This document shows positions 59,867 to 64,000 of a stretch of DNA of 64,000 nucleotides, in pieces. Both the position numbers and the translations under genes were made by a program. Every line of letters begins with the position of its first letter. Positions within the stretch are counted from its first letter, which is position 1. This stretch comes from Parapristionchus giblindavisi. Lineage: Eukaryota; Nematoda; Chromadorea; Rhabditida; Diplogasteridae. A model generated the notes under the pieces. It made no database searches. It was not told where the DNA came from and was given only the letters and a program-made list of their open reading frames with translations. The stretch is from the NCBI GenBank assembly GCA_943737045.1, contig CALSFV010000034.1, forward strand, positions 434,001 through 498,000, read 5' to 3'.

Positions 59867-60525
59867 TGAAATATATTGGTTGATGAAATACTAAGAATGT
59901 CAAGATATCATGATCCTCAAGCACATTAAAAAAAAGAAAAAAATCAATGACTTTTGCGTGGGCATTGCATGGCTCTTGCTTTGCAAGGAATTTTTCTTGA
60001 CTTTAGTGAAAGGAAGTGTCTGTATTCTTGGAAATTGTTCTCTATTTAAAAGACGGTATTCTTTTATCATTTGTCCTTATTTGCTCTGCATTTAGAAGCA
60101 AAGATCATTACCAAGAAGCGTACGCTGCATGGGCATCTTTTTTCTTTGTTATTTTGCTCGAATAGGTGTCCAGTTTTATTATACATATTTTTTCTTAGAG
60201 TTTTTTGAAAGTTATTTTATTCATTTCGACTAGACATCCCATATGCAAAAACATGGATAACAAGACTTTTTCTTTATTCAAGAGAGTGATAATCGGTATT
60301 ATAGCCATGGTGGAGACAAATAAATATATATTAATTGTAGTCGATATACAATGGTCCACTCTGTCTATTATATTATATATCTCCCACTCTCTCAATCTAC
60401 AAATCTCTCATTTCCTCTTTAGCGATATCAACTAGACAAACGATATATCAATCACATAATAGTAGTTTTAGGCACGTAGACAATAGGCGAATATGAGTCA
60501 TGAGATCGATAAATCGATTTATCGA

Positions 60526-61473
60526 TTACTTCGACATACGGTAGACACGCCCATCAATCACGATAAGTGGAGCGGACTAAAACATATTCTTGATTAGTAA
60601 TTTGATTTTTCATTGGCTACAGTATACCTGACGGATGTATCCTCCAAAGCCTCCACGGCTACGAGTCTCACGTAGAGGAAATATTCCATTGAAGGATTCA
60701 GAAAGCTCACTGAAATTGAACATTTACTCTTTTGATTCACGGAGTTGTAGCCGGGGTGATCTCACACATTGTTTCTTTAATCTGAATACTTTGCCCTCTA
60801 AGAAACCATGACGTTTCTAATTCTTTAGAGATCTTCATGTTCTAATGTTTTCTCTTTCAAGGACTTTTTGGTTCGATAACTATTCTTCTTATTATTATAA
60901 TATCAAGACGTCAAATATCTCATTAGTAATCTAGTTCTAGGCCCATGCACTGTATGCTCGACTAAAGAAAAAGCGTCACAGATGATTTCTTATTATAGCT
61001 GAATTCTTGGAATGCGCTCATATTTACTTAGTTTGTTGTTGGATATTCTTCTAACCTATTTTGCCACCAACTGAAATATTTTTTTAAATTCAACAAATTC
61101 CCAGCGATTTATTGCTAGTTCTTTAATGCATGAAACGGGAAAATCGCATGGAAAAATACTCTGCTTTGAACAGGGAAAGGTTTGTGCGAAATTGTGGGGT
61201 TTGCGCGATATTTTGTACAAGACAAAGTAGAACTGTATGAATTTATTGTTTAAGTTATATTTATTCAATTCTCAAAATCAACAAATGAAAATGGCGGCGA
61301 AGATGCTTTTTGTGTTGTCAAAAAACTATATTATATTGCACGTATTACTGTATTGTTTCAAAATAAAACAATTCAATTGTGCACCTGTTGTCATTGGGCG
61401 TTCCGACTGGAAGAGCCATTGCTGATGATAGAAGAATAATGAAGGCGATAACGAAGAAGAATCGTGAAGCCAT
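60526..61473 (-). CDS. Small secreted protein, possible peptide precursor
   Basis: Three exons join in phase to 73 residues: 61385-61473, 60628-60709, 60526-60576. Residues 1-20 are a signal peptide (MASRFFFVIAFIILLSSAMA). The mature part starts LPVGTPNDNR and contains SRGGFGGYIRQ and the terminal segment SAPLIVIDGRVYRMSK. No cysteine. Arg-containing sites (RETRSR) could be processing points, but there is no clear Lys-Arg or amidation site. Splice sites are all good (GTGCAC, GTATAC donors; TTTCAG, TTTTAG acceptors). Family not recognised. Its 675-bp first intron is unusually long for so small a gene and may carry regulatory sequence. Confidence 0.65.
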
Positions 61474-61703
61474 TGAATAAAGATGCCGAATACCTGAGAT
61501 GCCTTATATGCTGTTCAAAAGTCATGAGCAGAAAAGCAAAAGAGGTCGAGAGAGTGTGCAAAAATAGGATAGTATGCTCTTCTCTTCGATAGTTTCGAAA
61601 AGAGCAAATGGTGACTGATCAAGTCGACTGATTACAAGAACGATGACAAATCGAGAGCAGCAAAGTCTTACTAATGGAGGCGGTATTTGAATAAGTCTAA
61701 CTA

Positions 61704-62142
61704 GGGAATGGTTTCTTTGATGCATGAAATTACGGTTAGTGACATACATAGCGATAATCAGCTTGGTCGACTTAGTAAGAATCAACTTTCAAAAGCTGCG
61801 GTTGATCGATTTTTTGAACGAAACCCGTCGCATATCCGCCGTACGAAAGACTGCCAAAAAAGATTTTTTGGACTTGATTTCCATTGAAACTGCAATTTTT
61901 TTGATGGAACTACCATGCAGACATAAAATGCTGTCAGCGGAATCGAACTCATGTTCAAAAAGTGAAATAACACAAAAAATGCAACTTTTTGGCTGTCTTT
62001 CGTAAGGCGGATATGCGACGGGTTTCGTTCAAAAAATCGATCAACCGCAGCTTTTGAAAGTTGATTCTTACTAAGTCGACCATGCTGATTATCGCTATGT
62101 ATGTCACTAACCGTAATTTCATGCATCAAAGAAACCATTCCC
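61704..62142. mobile_element. 439-bp foldback MITE, TA-flanked
   Basis: Inverted arms of about 160-170 bp, starting GGGAATGGTTTCTTTGATGC and ending with its complement, bordered by TA within CTAG on each side (61702-61703, 62143-62144). Arms are nearly identical; the centre (about 61875-61965) is unpaired. Open frames on both strands through it arise from the palindrome. Confidence 0.85.
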
Positions 62143-62438
62143 TAGTAAGCATGGAAATGTGAAGGTGTAGTAGAGTTCTTTAGTTGATCACTGACAATGT
62201 AGTCTATGAAAAGTGCCGAGAACGAAATAAACGAATATACACGCATGGAAACGGAAATATATTTATGTATACGATTCCGATTCATGTTAGGAATGATTGC
62301 ATTAGCACATTAGAAATACTTTCAGTCTGAATTAGGGCCAAACTTGTCTTGGCAGAGTGACGATGTTTCGATACTCTAATAGTAAGATTAGTTCGTGTGA
62401 TGATGTTTGGATCATGGCACTTACTCACATTAGTCACA

Positions 62439-62543
62439 ACCTGAGATAATTAGAACCTATCCGCTCTGGCAATCTCTCGTTGACAAAGAAACCGAGAGAG
62501 TATTGCCAGAGCGGAGAGTTTCAAATTACCTTGCGGCCTTTAA
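62439..62543. mobile_element. TTAA MITE, copy 6 (left end decayed)
   Basis: Right border GCGGCCTTTAA. Core inverted repeat CCGCTCTGGCAATCTCTCG against CGAGAGAGTATTGCCAGAGC is nearly perfect. The left terminal AAAGGCAC-like block is no longer recognisable. Confidence 0.55.
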
Positions 62544-64000
62544 ATACTTGTATTCATTTTCTATATGATAGCTCAAATGACACTTGTTTGAATGAGGACC
62601 AATTCGTTAGAACTTTATTTGTGAATTTGATCCACATTGGAACGTATTGCACTGAATATATTGAAGGAATTGCGAATAGTCATAAGGAGAACAAATGATA
62701 TTTAGAGCGATCTAGATCTTCATTCTAATGTTAATCGCGTTAACGATGATCAAGACCTATGGTGTATGACATTATTGATTAACGTAGATTATATCTAGAT
62801 CTGTGACAAGAAACCAACGCGACGTCAAAGAATTAATGGTACCGTAATCAAAGAAGATAAATGAAGATAGGAGATACTCACGTGTATGGAATACATCTTA
62901 TATACTCATTATTGGATCTCACAGGGAAATCTAGGAGAAATGGGCGGAGTCTCAGTGACAATGAGGCCGTGATAGTATACAGAGTAATGAGAGAAGGGGA
63001 GGAGATCATATGGAATATGAAGAGAGTATACATAGATGAAAGAAGCAAAGAAATATATTATATCTGGATGTTGCCGATTGGTATTCAAATGTCAGGATTA
63101 AAATTATATTAAAGATTAACTATATGATGTAATCGTGAGGATTTATTCTGGAATCGGTAAAACGAAAGATTAGAGGAAATGCTGATTTGGTTATATGATT
63201 CTGAATTTTCGGCAAGATATTTCCCTATGTCAGAGATTGGTTGAAACCATGAAACTGACGCACAGAGAATTAAATTTCCCCATGCTTCGGTCATTCTTAA
63301 ACGATCGTTTGACTTTTGATATGTTATCGAAACCATTCTAGTTATGCCTCGTTTCCGATAATATTAGAGGTAAATTTACTAGTTCACCTACGACATCTGA
63401 GAGGAATCGGGGTATGATTCAATCAAGTCGTGAGCTCAAACACTACAACATTTGATGAACGCGAACTTGTCTTTCTACGTACTTGAACTGATACTATACA
63501 CACTTTAATATCATACTGAGAAGAAGAAGATAGTCTTTCAACATTTAGATTCACCTTTAAGAGATATTTTTTTATAAATTTTTTTTTAATTTATATATAT
63601 GTACTCAGATGATAATGAATCTAGGTAGAGCATTCTAATGGCAGGTAATCAACATAAATCAAGATTCAAGCATACCAGGTCTATTTTCATTCCATTCTGA
63701 CAAATTTCTTCATTGAAAATGCATCTTATAACGTAATTTCCAGCGTCTTGTTTAGTACATTGTAGATACACGTGAATGCGTCAAGGCACTTTGAAAATTG
63801 CTTCGTTAATGAATCAGATGCATGGATCTAGTTAGTTATACGGCAATCTGAATGAAAATACAATTTGGAATAATGTGGAAACAATGGCCATTCCACCCTC
63901 TATCCACCCTACCATTAGGAGGTACTTGGACTATTCCGAAAGTCATTCAAAATAGCAGAAGGATTAAATGACTACTGAGTCTAGCTTTCATTGGTCTACA
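62544..64000. other. Right edge, no gene recognised
   Basis: AT-rich sequence with one TACCGTAATC motif near 62840. An 83-codon frame at 62861-63112 (+, starting MKIGDTHVYGIHLIYSLLDL) has mixed composition but no splice context or known motif. Confidence 0.35.

Noticed and set aside
61724..62138. Overlapping 93- and 118-codon frames on opposite strands
   Set aside because: Both arise from the inverted arms of the foldback MITE.

Overview
The window reads as intron-dense AT-rich nematode nuclear DNA. Exons are short (mostly 50-150 bp), introns often 40-80 bp, donors are GTAAGT/GTATGT-like and acceptors are T-rich ending CAG, with TAG, AAG and even GAG also used. Several first exons have an acceptor just upstream of ATG, as expected for spliced-leader trans-splicing. 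The very high intron number (about 18 exons for a 495-residue protein) resembles diplogastrid genomes such as Pristionchus more than Caenorhabditis; that placement is inference.

Recognised genes, left to right: a GILT-family thiol reductase (+, 10525-12210), a SAMHD1-type HD-domain dNTP triphosphohydrolase (-, 16228-13427, convergent with GILT), tRNA-Leu(CAG) (+, 18208-18291), mitochondrial ClpP peptidase (-, 21590-19994), V-ATPase subunit F (-, 23523-22021), and a large M13/neprilysin metallopeptidase (-, 41593-33190 for the ectodomain, 5' end unresolved). Three small secreted proteins of unknown function are on the minus strand: 24947-24586, 29988-29773 and 61473-60526. Weaker gene pieces: a first exon running off the left edge (320-292, -), short spliced ORFs at 2871-3271 and 19322-19630 (+), a type II membrane-protein first exon at 5936 (+), an orphan exon at 51256-51118 (-), and several unspliced ORFs (50458-50219 -, 51861-52088 +, 53146-53592 +). 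The genes are housekeeping or secretory-pathway functions and do not form an obvious operon or pathway, although ClpP and V-ATPase F lie head-to-tail 430 bp apart on the same strand.

The rest, especially 24.9-29.8 kb and 42-64 kb, is sparse intergenic DNA rich in small DNA transposons. It holds a foldback Tc1-like element sitting in an M13 intron, a foldback MITE nested exactly inside the terminal repeat of another element, a hAT-like element with a perfect 8-bp target duplication, a 172-bp MITE with 8-bp duplication, two more large foldbacks with TA flanks, a family of about six 107-155 bp TTAA-flanked palindromes, a second two-copy palindrome family, tRNA-derived fossils and a perfect 217-bp tandem duplication.

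I found no CRISPR array, prokaryotic operon, viral genome or toxin locus. The best candidates for something undescribed are the transposon architectures, the small secreted precursors, and a short motif (core TACCGTA/TACGGTA, often TACCGTAATC) that recurs across introns and intergenic DNA.
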